Notes under the pieces: generated by a model
Seen by the model: only the letters and a program-made list of their open reading frames with translations
What the model was told of the DNA's origin: nothing
Databases searched by the model: none
DNA from: Amycolatopsis tucumanensis
Lineage (GTDB): Bacteria; Actinomycetota; Actinomycetes; Mycobacteriales; Pseudonocardiaceae
Direction: 5' to 3'
Assembly (NCBI RefSeq): GCF_021654135.1
Contig: NZ_JAKGSD010000001.1
Location: forward strand, 62,001-126,000
DNA: 64,000 nt
Translations under genes and position numbers: made by a program
Shown: positions 52,190 through 61,721 of the stretch, in pieces
Numbering within the stretch: the stretch's first letter is position 1
How the letters are laid out: each line of letters opens with the position of its first letter

Positions 52190-53416
52190 TCAGCAGCCGG
52201 ACCCGTCGGCCAGCTCAAGGGCCTCGGCCAGCCGCGCGGCCAGGAACGCCCGGTCGGCCGGGTTCGCCGCCAGCTCGCGCGCACGCCGGTACGCCGCGGC
52301 GGCCTCCGCGGGGCGGCCGAGCCGCCGCAGCAGGTCGGCCCGCGCGGCGTGGTGCAGGTGGTAGCGGTCGAGCCCGTCGATCCGGTCGAGCAGCGCCAGC
52401 CCGGCGGCAGGCCCGTCGGTCATCGCGACGGCCACCGCGTGGTTGAGCGCCACCACGGGCGACGGCGTGATCCGCAGCAGCTCCGCGTACAGCACGGCGA
52501 TCCGCGGCCAGTCGGTGTCCTCGGCGGACGGCGCCTGCGCGTGCAGCGCCGCGATCGCCGCCTGCAGCTGGTACGGGCCGGGCGCCCCGAGCCGCAGCGC
52601 GCGGTCGAGCACGCCGACCCCCTCGGCGATCGCGGCCCGGTCCCAGCGCCCGCGGTCCTGGTCGGCCAGCAGCACCACCTCGCCGGCGGGGGAGTGGCGC
52701 GCGGCGGCCCGCGAGTCGTGCAGCAGGAGCAGCGCCACCAGCCCCAGCGCTTCCGGCTCGTCCGGCATCAGGGCCGCGACCAGTTTGGCGAGCCGGATCG
52801 CCTCGGCCCGCAACGTGCCGGCCGGTCCCGCCGTGTAGCCCTGCGTGAAGATCAGGTACACCACCGACAGCACCCCGGACAGACGCTCGGGCAGCAGGTG
52901 GTCGGCGGGCATCGCGAAGCGGATCCCGGCGTCCCGGATCTTCCGCTTCGCCCGCACCAGCCGCTGCGCCATCGTCGCCTCCGGCACCAGGAACATCCGC
53001 GCGATCTCCGCCGCCGTCAGCCCGGCCACGGCCTGCAACGTGAGCGCCACCCTGGCCTCCGGCGCGAGCGCCGGGTGGCAGCACGTGAAGATCAGGCTCA
53101 GCCGCTCGTCGCCGACCGCGAGCAGGCGGTCTTCGCCCAGCTCGCTCACGGCGGGCCGCCCATCGGTCGCCCGCTCCTCCTTCTCCCGGCCCGCCCGGTC
53201 ACGCCGCAGGCGGTCGACGGCGCGGTTGCGGGCGGCGGTGAGCAGCCACGCGACCGGATCGTCGGGAACCTCGTCCCGCCAGGCACGCAACGCGAGCGCG
53301 CACGCGTCCTGCAGCGCGTCCTCGGCCAGCTCGAAGTCGCCGAGCACCCGGACGAGCGCCGCGAGCATCCGCGCGCGGTGCTCCCGGTAGACGCGCCCGA
53401 CGACGTCAGACGGCAC
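52190..53416 (-). CDS. ECF-type RNA polymerase sigma factor with TPR-like C-terminus (ECF42 group)
   Basis: A 408-residue sigma factor. Region 2 is [20 protein letters not shown] with [20 protein letters not shown], and region 4 is [20 protein letters not shown] then [16 protein letters not shown] 200-residue helical, TPR-like C-terminal domain follows, typical of the ECF42 group, which lacks an anti-sigma factor. The start GTG lies 11 bp inside the YciI/DGPF gene, the partner found with this group. The C-terminal domain is thought to control activity. Confidence 0.88.
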   Translation of the reverse strand: MPSDVVGRVYREHRARMLAALVRVLGDFELAEDALQDACALALRAWRDEVPDDPVAWLLTAARNRAVDRLRRDRAGREKEERATDGRPAVSELGEDRLLAVGDERLSLIFTCCHPALAPEARVALTLQAVAGLTAAEIARMFLVPEATMAQRLVRAKRKIRDAGIRFAMPADHLLPERLSGVLSVVYLIFTQGYTAGPAGTLRAEAIRLAKLVAALMPDEPEALGLVALLLLHDSRAAARHSPAGEVVLLADQDRGRWDRAAIAEGVGVLDRALRLGAPGPYQLQAAIAALHAQAPSAEDTDWPRIAVLYAELLRITPSPVVALNHAVAVAMTDGPAAGLALLDRIDGLDRYHLHHAARADLLRRLGRPAEAAAAYRRARELAANPADRAFLAARLAEALELADGSGC

Positions 53417-53780
53417 CGGCGGGGCTGTGGTCGACGCCGGGCACGTGCGCGAGCGGCCGGACCTCGATGGTGCCGGTCTCGGCCAGCGGGCACAGCGCGG
53501 CCAGTTCCAGCGCCTCGTCCAGGTCGCGGCAGTCCAGCACGTAGTACCCGCCCAGGTGCTCGTGGGTCTCCACGAACGGCCCGTCGGTGATCAGCGTCCG
53601 CCCGTCCCGCACGGCCACCGTCGTGGCGGTGTGCACGTCCTGCACCGGATCGCCCGCGACCAGCACCTGTCGCCGGCGCAACTCGTCGGCGAAGGCGTTC
53701 ACCCTGGCCAGAGCCTCTGCGAACCCCGGACCCGACGGTTCCGGCCGTTCGCAGTTGTAGATCATCAGCAGGTAGCGCAT
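53406..53780 (-). CDS. YciI/DGPF-domain protein, ECF42 partner
   Basis: A 124-residue protein starting [17 protein letters not shown], with the DGPF motif in [20 protein letters not shown] and [20 protein letters not shown]. It is the conserved neighbour of ECF42 sigma factors and is placed upstream in the same operon, overlapping by 11 bp. It may be an enzyme or a target of the sigma factor. Confidence 0.85.
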   Translation of the reverse strand: MRYLLMIYNCERPEPSGPGFAEALARVNAFADELRRRQVLVAGDPVQDVHTATTVAVRDGRTLITDGPFVETHEHLGGYYVLDCRDLDEALELAALCPLAETGTIEVRPLAHVPGVDHSPAGAV

Positions 53781-53876
53781 CGGTCCTCCCGGTCGTCCTC
53801 ATTCCCGGATGACGAACGGGATGCCCGCGACTCGACAGCCCGCCGGGAGATTTTCGCCCCGGCGCGCCGGAAATGC

Positions 53877-53913
53877 ACGAGGGCACGGCCGCGTGGTGCG
53901 GCCGTGCCCTCGT
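53877..53913. terminator. Strong hairpin terminator candidate downstream of the DUF1540 gene
   Basis: A perfect 16-bp stem (ACGAGGGCACGGCCGC at 53,877 with its complement ending at 53,913) has a 5-base loop and starts 13 bp after the DUF1540 stop. No U-tract, but the stem is long and GC-rich. It separates this gene from the sigma factor operon. Confidence 0.8.
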
Positions 53914-53925
53914 CGCCCTGGGCGG

Positions 53926-54228
53926 TCAGCGCGGGGTGTAGGTGAGGCAGTTCGCGGCGTGACCGCCGGAACCGGGCCCCACCCGGACGCCCGAAGCCGT
54001 GCACTCGAGCGAGGAGTTGTAGGTGCAGTCCGCGCGCGAGCACGCGCCGACCTGCGCGACGACCCGGTCCAGGCCGCCCTTGGTGTTCAGCGGCACGAAG
54101 GTGCCGCAGTCCGCCGAGCCGTTCTCGCCGCTGACGGTGATCGCGTAGGCGTGGCATCCGTCGTGGTTGTACGAGCACCCGGTGACGGTGCACTCGGCCA
54201 CGGCGGGCATCTCAGTGCTGGTGGTCAT
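53926..54228 (-). CDS. DUF1540 cysteine-rich protein (two motif copies)
   Basis: A 100-residue protein with eight or more Cys in two DUF1540-like units: ECTVTGCSYNHDGCHAYAIT with DCGTF, and GACSRADCTYNSSLECTASG with NCLTYTP. Spacing suggests metal binding, probably Zn. The family is small and its function unknown. It has its own hairpin terminator; upstream, 54,229-54,426 holds no gene. Confidence 0.82.
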   Translation of the reverse strand: MTTSTEMPAVAECTVTGCSYNHDGCHAYAITVSGENGSADCGTFVPLNTKGGLDRVVAQVGACSRADCTYNSSLECTASGVRVGPGSGGHAANCLTYTPR

Positions 54229-54426
54229 TACCGCTCCTCACGACAGGTGGTGGGATATCGTTCGGTGCCTCGAACAATGCCACCGCCCGCAGTGCGCGGC
54301 AATTCGGCGGAATTAGGTGAGCCTATCCTCGATGGCCCGCTTTCCGCAGGTGGACGCGGGTGCCGGAATTGCGGGGCCGGGAGCCCGGAAATGATTCCCG
54401 CCCCTTCGGGTGATTGTTCATACCAC

Positions 54427-55455
54427 TCACCCGCGGCCGTTGAGCCCGTCCAGGAACACCTGCTCGAACCGGCCGCCGTCCGCGCCCAGCGCGACCGTCA
54501 CCGGGTCGCCACGCGGGTCCGGCGCCGTGCGCCCGGACGAAGGCCCGTCCTGGATCACCACCAGGCGGACGCGCGTCACCTCGGTGACCACGCCGTCGTC
54601 GCCGAAGGCGAACACCGCGGCGAGCGCGTCCCACCAGAAGAACCACCCGAGCGCGATGCCGTCGCGCATGATCGGGTGCGTCATGATCGCGTGCACGACG
54701 CGCGCGCTGACCGTGGTGCCCTCGGCGCCGATCCGGTCCACGTAGGCCTGCGTGATCGGCACGGAGTCGGTGGCGTCCAACGGGGTCAGGGTCACCGGCA
54801 GCGCGCGGAACACCTCCCGCGCGGCCGGCGGGTCGAGCCAGATGTTGAGCTCCTGGCTGTTGTCGAAGCCCGGCAGCGCCTCGCCGAACAGGTTCCCGCC
54901 GACGTGCACCGCGCCGCCCATCACGTGCACGTCCCGCACCTGCCGGATCAGCGGGCTGCCCGCGGGCAGGGCCGTCGCGAGGTTGGACAGCGGACCGGTC
55001 GACAGCACGGTCACCTTGGTGGTCGTGGTCGCCAGGGTCTTGCGGATCAGGTGTGCCGCGGTGAGTTTCGCGGGTGGCGGGGTCTGCCCGGCGTCGCCGA
55101 GCGCGTCGGTGAGGACGGTTTCCATGTCCCGCACCGTCGCCGCGGGCGCGGGGTGCACGCCGGTGCCGGAGCCGTCGGCCACCGGCACGTCCGGCAGCCC
55201 GCACTGCCGCAAAACGCTGTGCGCGTGCTGCCGCGCCCGGCCCGGCGTGCCGAACCCGTTGTTGGTGATCGTGACGGCGCGGAGGTCGATGCGGCGCTCC
55301 TGGTGCTGCACGCACAGGTAGGCCAGTGTCGAGGCGTCGTCGACGTCGAGGTCGCTGTCGTAGATCACCGGCACCGGACGCGGGGCCGCGGACGGCGCGG
55401 CCGGGGCCGCGAGCCCGGCGATCACGAGGACGACGGTCAGCAGGACCGTGCGCAT
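54427..55455 (-). CDS. Exported nucleoside hydrolase (IUNH family)
   Basis: A 342-residue protein with a signal peptide (about 1-24) and the Ca2+-site motif VIYDSDLDVDDASTLAYL (DxDxDxDD). It also has ITNNGFGTPGRARQHAHSVL, VHVMGGAVHVGGNLFGEA and ELNIWLDPPAAREVF. The Asp-rich loop is slightly changed (DSDLDVDD rather than DTDPGxDD). It probably splits nucleosides outside the cell for salvage. Confidence 0.85.
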   Translation of the reverse strand: MRTVLLTVVLVIAGLAAPAAPSAAPRPVPVIYDSDLDVDDASTLAYLCVQHQERRIDLRAVTITNNGFGTPGRARQHAHSVLRQCGLPDVPVADGSGTGVHPAPAATVRDMETVLTDALGDAGQTPPPAKLTAAHLIRKTLATTTTKVTVLSTGPLSNLATALPAGSPLIRQVRDVHVMGGAVHVGGNLFGEALPGFDNSQELNIWLDPPAAREVFRALPVTLTPLDATDSVPITQAYVDRIGAEGTTVSARVVHAIMTHPIMRDGIALGWFFWWDALAAVFAFGDDGVVTEVTRVRLVVIQDGPSSGRTAPDPRGDPVTVALGADGGRFEQVFLDGLNGRG

Positions 55456-55680
55456 GAAAGCCTCCCCAGGCAGGCTGCACCCCGGTCAGGATAGGGGAGC
55501 CGCGAGCGGGGCGCCGGAGGCCAGTTTGGGTGTCTACTGTGGACTGAAGGCGGCGGGAAATTCCCAACCACCCGCACCGGAATCCGGTGTGAAAGATTCT
55601 CCGATCTTGGTGTCCCGGTGATCCGTTTCGTCACGTAGGCTCCTCCCGTTTGTGTTGGGTGCCTTCACCAAGGAGTTCGC

Positions 55681-57753
55681 GTGCGCCCTCGTCACTGGGG
55701 ATCTCTGTTGTGCGTGCTGACGGCTGCCGTCGCCGTGCTGTCCGTGCCCGCCGCGGCGCAGCCCGCTGCCAGGCCGGTCGAGCCGAAGGCGACCACGGTC
55801 GCGCTCGCGACCGTGCCCGAGGTGGCGCCGGGCGCCCGGGAAGTGCCCGCGCGGGAGGAGTTTTCGCTGGCCGGGCTCACCTGGCGGGGCGCGGCGCCGG
55901 ACACGGTGTCGGTGCGGTGGCGGTCCGCGGCGGGCGGGTGGAGCGACTGGCGCGCGGTCGACCGCCAGGACTCCGGACGGGACGGCGCGCCCGCGCCGTC
56001 CACCACCGAGCCGATCTGGACCGGCCCGGCCGACCGGCTGCAGGTGCGCGCCGAACGCGGCGGCGCCCCGGTGACCGCCGAGCTGTCCGCCGTGCTGGTC
56101 GACCCCGGAACGTCCCCGGCCGACGCGATGGTCGCGCAGGCGACGGGCGTGCCGTCGATGCCCGCCGTCGTGACCAGGGCGCAGTGGGGCGCCGACGAAT
56201 CGCTGATGACCTGGACGCCGGAGTACGCGCCCACCGTCAAGGCGGTGACGCTGCACCACACCGACAACAGCAACGACTACACCTGCGACCAGTCGGCCGA
56301 GCTCGTGCGCGGCATCTACTACTACCACGCGGTCACCAACGGCTGGGGCGACATCGGCTACAACGCCCTGGTGGACAAGTGCGGCACCGTGTTCGAGGGC
56401 CGCGCGGGCGGGCTGAACCTGCCCACGATCGGCGCGCACGCGGGCGGGTTCAACACCTCCACGTTCGGCATCTCGATGCTCGGCACTTACGGCACGGTCG
56501 CGCCGACCGAGGCGACGCTGGACGCGGTGGCGCGCATGACCGCGTGGAAGCTGGGCAACGGCTACACCGACCCGTCCGGGTCCACCACGCTGGTCAGCCG
56601 GGGCGGCGGCACGTCCAAGTACCCGGCGGGCACCGAGGTGACGCTGCCGACCGTGTTCGGCCACCGGGACGTCGGCGCGACGGAGTGCCCCGGCGACGCG
56701 GGGTACGCCCAGCTGCCCGCGCTGCGCACCCGCGCCACGGAACTGGCCGGGGACTGGCGGTCCAGCCCGGTGCACCAGAAGTGGGTCGCGGTCGGCACGG
56801 CCGCGGCGGGCCCGGTGTACGCGGTGGAGGCGGACTGGCCGGGCGGCGGCCGGGCGACGACGTTCGGCGCCGGCGGGTCGACGATCGCGTGGCGCTCGGA
56901 CCTGGGCGCCTACTGGGTGCGCGGCGCCATCCACGGCACGTTCACCGCGCTGGGCGGGCCGTCGCTGTTCGGCTACCCGACGACCGACGAGCGCGGCACG
57001 CCTGACGGCGTGGGCCGGTACAACCACTTCAGCGAGAACGCCTCGATCTACTTCACCCCGGACACCGGCGCCCGCGGCATCCTCGGGCCGATCCGCGACA
57101 AGTGGGCCGCGCGCGGCTGGGAGACCGGGCTCGGATATCCGCGCACGGACCAGAAGGTGACGCCGGACGGCGTGGGCCGCTACAACCACTTCACCGGGAA
57201 CGCGTCCATCTACTGGACTTCGGGCACCGGCGCGCAGGCGATCCAGGGCGCGATCCGCGACACCTGGTCGGCGCTGGGGTGGGAAACCAGCCCGCTGGCC
57301 TACCCGACGACCGACGAGCGCGCCACGCCCGACGGGGTCGGCCGGTACAACCACTTCAACGGCAGCGGCGGCGGCTCGATCTACTGGACGCCGGGCACCG
57401 GCGCCCGCGCGATCTACGGCGCCATCCGGGCGCGGTGGAGCGCGCTCGGCTGGGAAGCGGGCCCGCTCGGCTACCCGACGACGAACGAACTGGTCACGCC
57501 CGACGGCGTGGGGCGGTACAACCACTTCAACGGCAGCGGCGGTGGTTCCGTCTACTGGTCGCCGGCCACCGGCGCGCACGCGATCTACGGTGTGATCCGC
57601 TCGCACTGGGCCTCCCTGGGCTGGGAGACGTCCTGGCTGGGCTACCCGACGAGCGACGAGTACGGCGTCGCGGGCGGCCGGCGCAGCGACTTCCAGGGCG
57701 GCTACATCGTGTTCTCGTTCGCCACCGGCAAGGCGACGGCGTACCGCTACTGA
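55681..57753 (+). CDS. Secreted PGRP-type N-acetylmuramoyl-L-alanine amidase with LGFP repeats
   Basis: A 690-residue protein. A signal peptide (about 1-28) is followed by a spacer and the PGRP/amidase_2 domain (about 160-365). Zn and catalytic residues are in VTLHHTDNSNDYTC, GDIGYNALVDKCGTVFEGR and VFGHRDVGATECPGD. At least five LGFP repeats of about 50-55 residues follow (GWETSPLAYPTTDERATPDG then RYNHF), and their DNA is repetitive too. LGFP repeats anchor proteins to the mycolyl-arabinogalactan-type wall. It probably remodels peptidoglycan. GTG start with AAGGAG upstream. Confidence 0.9.
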   Translation: MRPRHWGSLLCVLTAAVAVLSVPAAAQPAARPVEPKATTVALATVPEVAPGAREVPAREEFSLAGLTWRGAAPDTVSVRWRSAAGGWSDWRAVDRQDSGRDGAPAPSTTEPIWTGPADRLQVRAERGGAPVTAELSAVLVDPGTSPADAMVAQATGVPSMPAVVTRAQWGADESLMTWTPEYAPTVKAVTLHHTDNSNDYTCDQSAELVRGIYYYHAVTNGWGDIGYNALVDKCGTVFEGRAGGLNLPTIGAHAGGFNTSTFGISMLGTYGTVAPTEATLDAVARMTAWKLGNGYTDPSGSTTLVSRGGGTSKYPAGTEVTLPTVFGHRDVGATECPGDAGYAQLPALRTRATELAGDWRSSPVHQKWVAVGTAAAGPVYAVEADWPGGGRATTFGAGGSTIAWRSDLGAYWVRGAIHGTFTALGGPSLFGYPTTDERGTPDGVGRYNHFSENASIYFTPDTGARGILGPIRDKWAARGWETGLGYPRTDQKVTPDGVGRYNHFTGNASIYWTSGTGAQAIQGAIRDTWSALGWETSPLAYPTTDERATPDGVGRYNHFNGSGGGSIYWTPGTGARAIYGAIRARWSALGWEAGPLGYPTTNELVTPDGVGRYNHFNGSGGGSVYWSPATGAHAIYGVIRSHWASLGWETSWLGYPTSDEYGVAGGRRSDFQGGYIVFSFATGKATAYRY

Positions 57754-57949
57754 ACGGCGACCGCCGGGGCCGGTTCCGCGTCGGTGGTGCGGCGGGCCGG
57801 TCCGGCGTAGGTCGCCGCGCGCGGCGGGGGGCCGGGCATGTGCAGGCCGTCGGCCGGCTTCCGCGAGATGGTTTCGCGCGGTGGCCACCGGTGACGCGGG
57901 TGCTGGTGCGGACCGGGCCGTCAGGACGGAACGGCGGGCCCTCGCAACT

Positions 57950-58801
57950 CTAAGGACGCGCCCCGGCAGTTTCCGGCTTGAACGGCACCACCTGCCCGAA
58001 CCGCACGAGTTCGCCGTAGTGCTCGGGCTTCACCGGCTCCAGCACGAGGTCCAGCAGGGCCGTCGCGGCCTGGGCGGGTGAGGGGGCGTCGCGGACGTCC
58101 CACCACAGCGCGGATGTCAGGGTGTTGATCATCCCCGGGCACACCGCGGCCAGCAGGATCCCGCGGGCGAGATCGGTGTCCCGGCGTTGTGTGGCGAGGG
58201 CGCGCACGGCTGCGACCTGCGCGATCTTCGACGGGATGTTCACGAAACCCGGCCACGCGCCGGCGCGGGCGCTGCCGTCCTCGACCGCGTCCCGCCACGC
58301 GGCGACCTGCTCGTCCACCTCGTCGAGCGTGGTCAGGCCGTCGAAGCGGCGGTGCAGCACCGGGGCGAGGTGGTGCAGCGTGCCCAGCGAACTGGCGACC
58401 ACGACGAGGCTGCCGTGGTCGCGCACCAGCGGCGCGAACGCCCGCAGCAACCGGGTGGTGCCGAAGTTGTTCACCTCCGTGTAGGGGCGGATGATCGCGC
58501 GTGGGTCGTCGTCGGGGCCCACGCGCATCACGGCGTTGCCGAACACGATGTCGACCCCGTCGTGGCGCTCCCGCACCAGATCCGCGAAACGAGCGGCGGC
58601 GTCCGGTTCACCCACGTCGAAGATCTCGCCGCGGACGCGCGCCCCGCCGGCCGGCACGGCGTCCACGGCCTGCCGGACCCGGTCGGCGTCCCGTCCGGTC
58701 AGGTACACGGTGTCCGCTGTGGACAGACGATGGGCGAGGCCTTCGGCCAGGGCGAGGCCGAGCCCCTGGGTGGCTCCGGTGACTACCGCGACTCTGCTCA
58801 T
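57950..58801 (-). CDS. SDR-fold protein with a lost catalytic Tyr
   Basis: A 283-residue SDR resembling carbonyl reductase: VVTGATQGLGLALAEGLA at the cofactor site, GNAVMRVGPDDD in place of NNAG, Ser in VVVASSLGTLHH and a long insert before the active site. Where YxxxK is expected the sequence is NIPSKIAQVA, so Lys is kept but Tyr is Asn. Loss of Tyr suggests altered or absent reductase activity. The ATG at 58,801 follows a frame that is also open upstream. It is divergent from a LysR gene. Confidence 0.72.
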   Translation of the reverse strand: MSRVAVVTGATQGLGLALAEGLAHRLSTADTVYLTGRDADRVRQAVDAVPAGGARVRGEIFDVGEPDAAARFADLVRERHDGVDIVFGNAVMRVGPDDDPRAIIRPYTEVNNFGTTRLLRAFAPLVRDHGSLVVVASSLGTLHHLAPVLHRRFDGLTTLDEVDEQVAAWRDAVEDGSARAGAWPGFVNIPSKIAQVAAVRALATQRRDTDLARGILLAAVCPGMINTLTSALWWDVRDAPSPAQAATALLDLVLEPVKPEHYGELVRFGQVVPFKPETAGARP

Positions 58802-58872
58802 GATCTCGACGTTATGGCCGCCGGGGCCATCCGGGTAGCGAAAGAAACTCACCAGGGGTATTCCTGTTCATC

Positions 58873-59784
58873 ATGGCCTTCACCGATGCGTCGCTCACCG
58901 CGCTGCGGGTCTTCCGCGAGGTGGCCGAGCGGGGGACGCTCACCGCCGCGGCGGCCGCGCTCGGCTACACCCAGTCCGCGGTCTCCCGGCAGATCGCGGC
59001 ACTCGAACGCGTCGCCGGGGCGCCGCTGCTGGAACGGCGGCATGACGGCGTGCGGCTCACCCCGGCCGGGCGGGTGGTGGTGCGCCGCGCGGCGAGCGTC
59101 ATCGACCAGATCGACGCCACCGCACGCGAGCTGGCCGGGTTGCCGGACGAGCACGCCGTGGTGCGGCTGGGGTGGTTCGCCAGCGCCGGGGCCGGGCTGG
59201 TGCCGCGGGCGCTGGCCGCGTTGCGGGAGACGCACCCGGCGATCAGTGTGGTGTCCCGGGAGGGCAGCACACCGGCGCTGGTGCGGGCGCTGCGCGCCGG
59301 GACGCTGGACCTGGCGGTGATCGCGGCCGCGCCGCCGTTCCGCCCGCCGGACAGCGAAACCCCGGCGCTGGTGGTGCGGACGCTCGTCGAGCGCGGCCTG
59401 TGCGTCGCCGTGCCCGCGGCGCACCCGCTGGCGCGCGGGGAGTTCGTGGACATCGCGGACCTGCACGGGCAGCGGTGGATCGCGGGCACGGGCGACGACC
59501 GGGTGATGGGGGTGTGGCCGGGACTGGACGAGCGCCCGGAAATCGCCCACACGGCGCGGGATTGGCTGGCGAAGCTGCAGCTGGTCGCGGCGGGATGCGG
59601 CATCACCACGGCGCCCGCCTCACTCGCCCCGGTGGCGCCGGCGGGCGTGCGGGTGCTGCCCGTGCACGGCGGCCCGGCCGAACAGCGCCGCCTGCAGGTG
59701 GCCCGCCTGCCGGGACCGCAGCCGGAGGCTGCCCGGCGGGTGGTGGAGGCGCTGCGCGTGGCGGCGGTGGAGGCGGGGTCTTGA
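58873..59784 (+). CDS. LysR-type transcriptional regulator
   Basis: A 303-residue LTTR: winged HTH LTALRVFREVAERGTLTAAA then LGYTQSAVSRQIAALERVAG, and a co-inducer domain with LAVIAAAPPFRPPDSETPAL. It lies 71 bp from the divergent SDR gene, its likely target. Inducer unknown. Confidence 0.86.
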   Translation: MAFTDASLTALRVFREVAERGTLTAAAAALGYTQSAVSRQIAALERVAGAPLLERRHDGVRLTPAGRVVVRRAASVIDQIDATARELAGLPDEHAVVRLGWFASAGAGLVPRALAALRETHPAISVVSREGSTPALVRALRAGTLDLAVIAAAPPFRPPDSETPALVVRTLVERGLCVAVPAAHPLARGEFVDIADLHGQRWIAGTGDDRVMGVWPGLDERPEIAHTARDWLAKLQLVAAGCGITTAPASLAPVAPAGVRVLPVHGGPAEQRRLQVARLPGPQPEAARRVVEALRVAAVEAGS

Positions 59785-59970
59785 ATGTGCGGCTGTCCGT
59801 TCCGCAGCGGCTGCCGGGCGCTGCCGGGGGCGGCCGGTGGTTGAGTCGCCGCGGGTGATGGTTGCGCTGGCCGAGCAGGCGGAGCGGTCGTTCCTCCGCT
59901 TGGGCCGGTGGCCCCGACGGGCAGGGGCGAGATCCGTCCGGTGGCCGATGCCAGCGCCTAAGCTTCCCCC

Positions 59971-60576
59971 ATGAGCGTGCCACCGACCGGTCTCGCCGCG
60001 ACGCGGGCTTTTTTCGGGCCCCGTGCGGCTACCTGGGAGTTGAAGTTCCCCGACGACGGGCCCCGCTACCGTCGGGCCGTCGCGGATCTGGCTCCGCCGG
60101 CCGGTGGGGTGGTCGCCGACATCGCGTGCGGCACCGGGCGCGCCCTGCCGGAGTTGCGGGACGCCGTCGGCCCCGGGGGCACCGTTCTCGGGGTCGATGT
60201 GACGCCCGAGATGCTCGCCGAGGCGGCCGCCCGCGGTCGTCACCGCGTGGCGGCGCTGCTCCTCGGCGACGCCCTGCACCTGCCGTTCAGGACCGGCGCT
60301 CTGGACGCCGTCTTCGCCGCCGGGCTGGTCTCGCACCTGCCCGACCCGGTCGACGGCCTGCGCGAACTCGCCCGCGTCTGCCGGCCGGGCGGGCGCCTCG
60401 CGTTGTTCCACCCCGTCGGGCGGGCCGCGCTGGCACGGCGGCAGGGCCGGGAGCTGACCCCGGACGACCTCCGCGCCGAGCCGAACATCCGCGCCGCTCT
60501 CACCGCGGCGGGCTGGCGCCTGGACGACATCGACGACGGCGAGGACCGCTACCTCGTCCTCGCCACCGTCCACTGA
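59971..60576 (+). CDS. Class I SAM-dependent methyltransferase
   Basis: A 201-residue UbiE/methyltransf_11-type protein with VVADIACGTGRALPELRDAV (motif I), LGVDVTPEMLAEAA, GDALHLPFRTGALDAVFAAG and LARVCRPGGRLALFHPVG. The first 30 residues (AATRAFFGPRAATWELKFPD) are typical of small-molecule methyltransferases. No partner gene; the acceptor is unknown. 59,785-59,970 shows no gene. Confidence 0.82.
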   Translation: MSVPPTGLAATRAFFGPRAATWELKFPDDGPRYRRAVADLAPPAGGVVADIACGTGRALPELRDAVGPGGTVLGVDVTPEMLAEAAARGRHRVAALLLGDALHLPFRTGALDAVFAAGLVSHLPDPVDGLRELARVCRPGGRLALFHPVGRAALARRQGRELTPDDLRAEPNIRAALTAAGWRLDDIDDGEDRYLVLATVH

Positions 60577-60653
60577 CGACGGTCAGCGGGTGACCTCCCG
60601 GCCTCGCTCCTCGCGCGCACCACGGCCGCGGAAAGCGCATTCAGTCGCGGGTT

Positions 60654-61583
60654 TCAGCGGTGCGCTCGCGCGGGTGGCACGCCGTACCGGCGGCGGTAGG
60701 CGGCCGCGAACCGGCTGGCGCTGGAGAAGCCCCAGCGTGCCGCGACCTCGCTGACCGTGCATCCCGACGAGGCCAGGTCCGCGTCGGCGCGTTGCAGGCG
60801 GATTCCGAGCAGGTACTCGGTCGGGCTGCAGCCCACCCACTGCCGGAAGCCCTCCTGCAGGCGGCGGACGCTGGTGCCCGCGACCTCGGCCATGTCGCCC
60901 GCCGTCCAAGGACGGCCCGGGTCGTCGTGCAGCTGATCCAGGACCCGGTTGATCGCCCGCGGGCGCGGGGCCGGGCCGGCACCGGCCTCCGGGCACCCGG
61001 CCAGCAGGAAACTCGCCGCCAGCGCGCCGGCCAGCTGGTCGCGCACGACGTCGCCCAGGAGGCCGGGCTCGTGCAGGTTCGCCGCCAGGCTGCCGACCAG
61101 CTGACGCCACGCGCGCCCCTGCCCGGCGGCCAGATCGAGCTGGTCCGGCAGCTCGCCGCGCAGCGTGACGCGGTCGCCGCCGAGCACCCGCTCGGCCTCG
61201 CGGTCCAGCCACGCGCTGTCGAACTTCACGCCCAGCACCGTGCAGGTGGCGTCCCAGTGGCTGATCAGCGAGGGCGTGTCGGCCCGGAACACCGTCGCCT
61301 GCCCGGACACCGACACCACCGGCCCGTGCCTGCCGCGGCTCTCCAGGTGCCCGGTCAGCGGCATGTTGATCTCGTAGGCGCCGGGGTAGTCGCACGCGAC
61401 CCGCACGTCGGCGCCCCACCCGACGTGCCCCACCAGCACCGGCCCGAGGTCGAGCGTGCGCAGCGTCAGGCGCGGATCGCGGCCGCCGCCGAGCGGCTGC
61501 AGCTCGTGCGGGAAATACGCCTCCGCCACCTTCCGGGACGCCTGGTGCCAGTCCCGGGGCGGCGCACTACGCCGTGCGGGCAT
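60654..61583 (-). CDS. gcoR: AraC-family regulator of the guaiacol demethylase genes
   Basis: A 309-residue AraC/XylS protein. The N-terminal sensor domain is of the AraC_binding_2 type ([20 protein letters not shown]). The C-terminal double HTH reads [20 protein letters not shown] and [20 protein letters not shown]. It is divergent from gcoA across 138 bp containing a direct repeat at 61,621. By position it should activate gcoAB in the presence of guaiacol-type aromatics; the symbol rests on this location. Confidence 0.82.
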
Positions 61584-61620
61584 GCGCAGGAGGTTACCAG
61601 AGACACCCGCCGCGAACTGG

Positions 61621-61657
61621 CCGCGCGATCCGTGCCGAGACCGCGCGAAGCGTGTCG
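61621..61657. promoter_or_regulatory. 20-bp-spaced direct repeat, probable AraC-type operator
   Basis: CCGCGCGATCCGTGCCG at 61,621 and CCGCGCGAAGCGTGTCG at 61,641 match at 14 of 17 bases and are exactly 20 bp apart, about two helical turns. This is the layout of AraC-family activator sites. It ends about 64 bp before the gcoA start; TAGCCT at about 61,678 could be a -10 element. Confidence 0.6.
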
Positions 61658-61721
61658 CGCCGCAGGTCAGCGCTGCCTAGCCTCCCGTTCATCCCGGACA
61701 ACGACGTGGGAGGACACCGCG

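Noticed and set aside
56900-57750. Tandem DNA repeat as a mobile or hypervariable element
   Set aside because: The periodicity is explained by LGFP protein repeats in the amidase.
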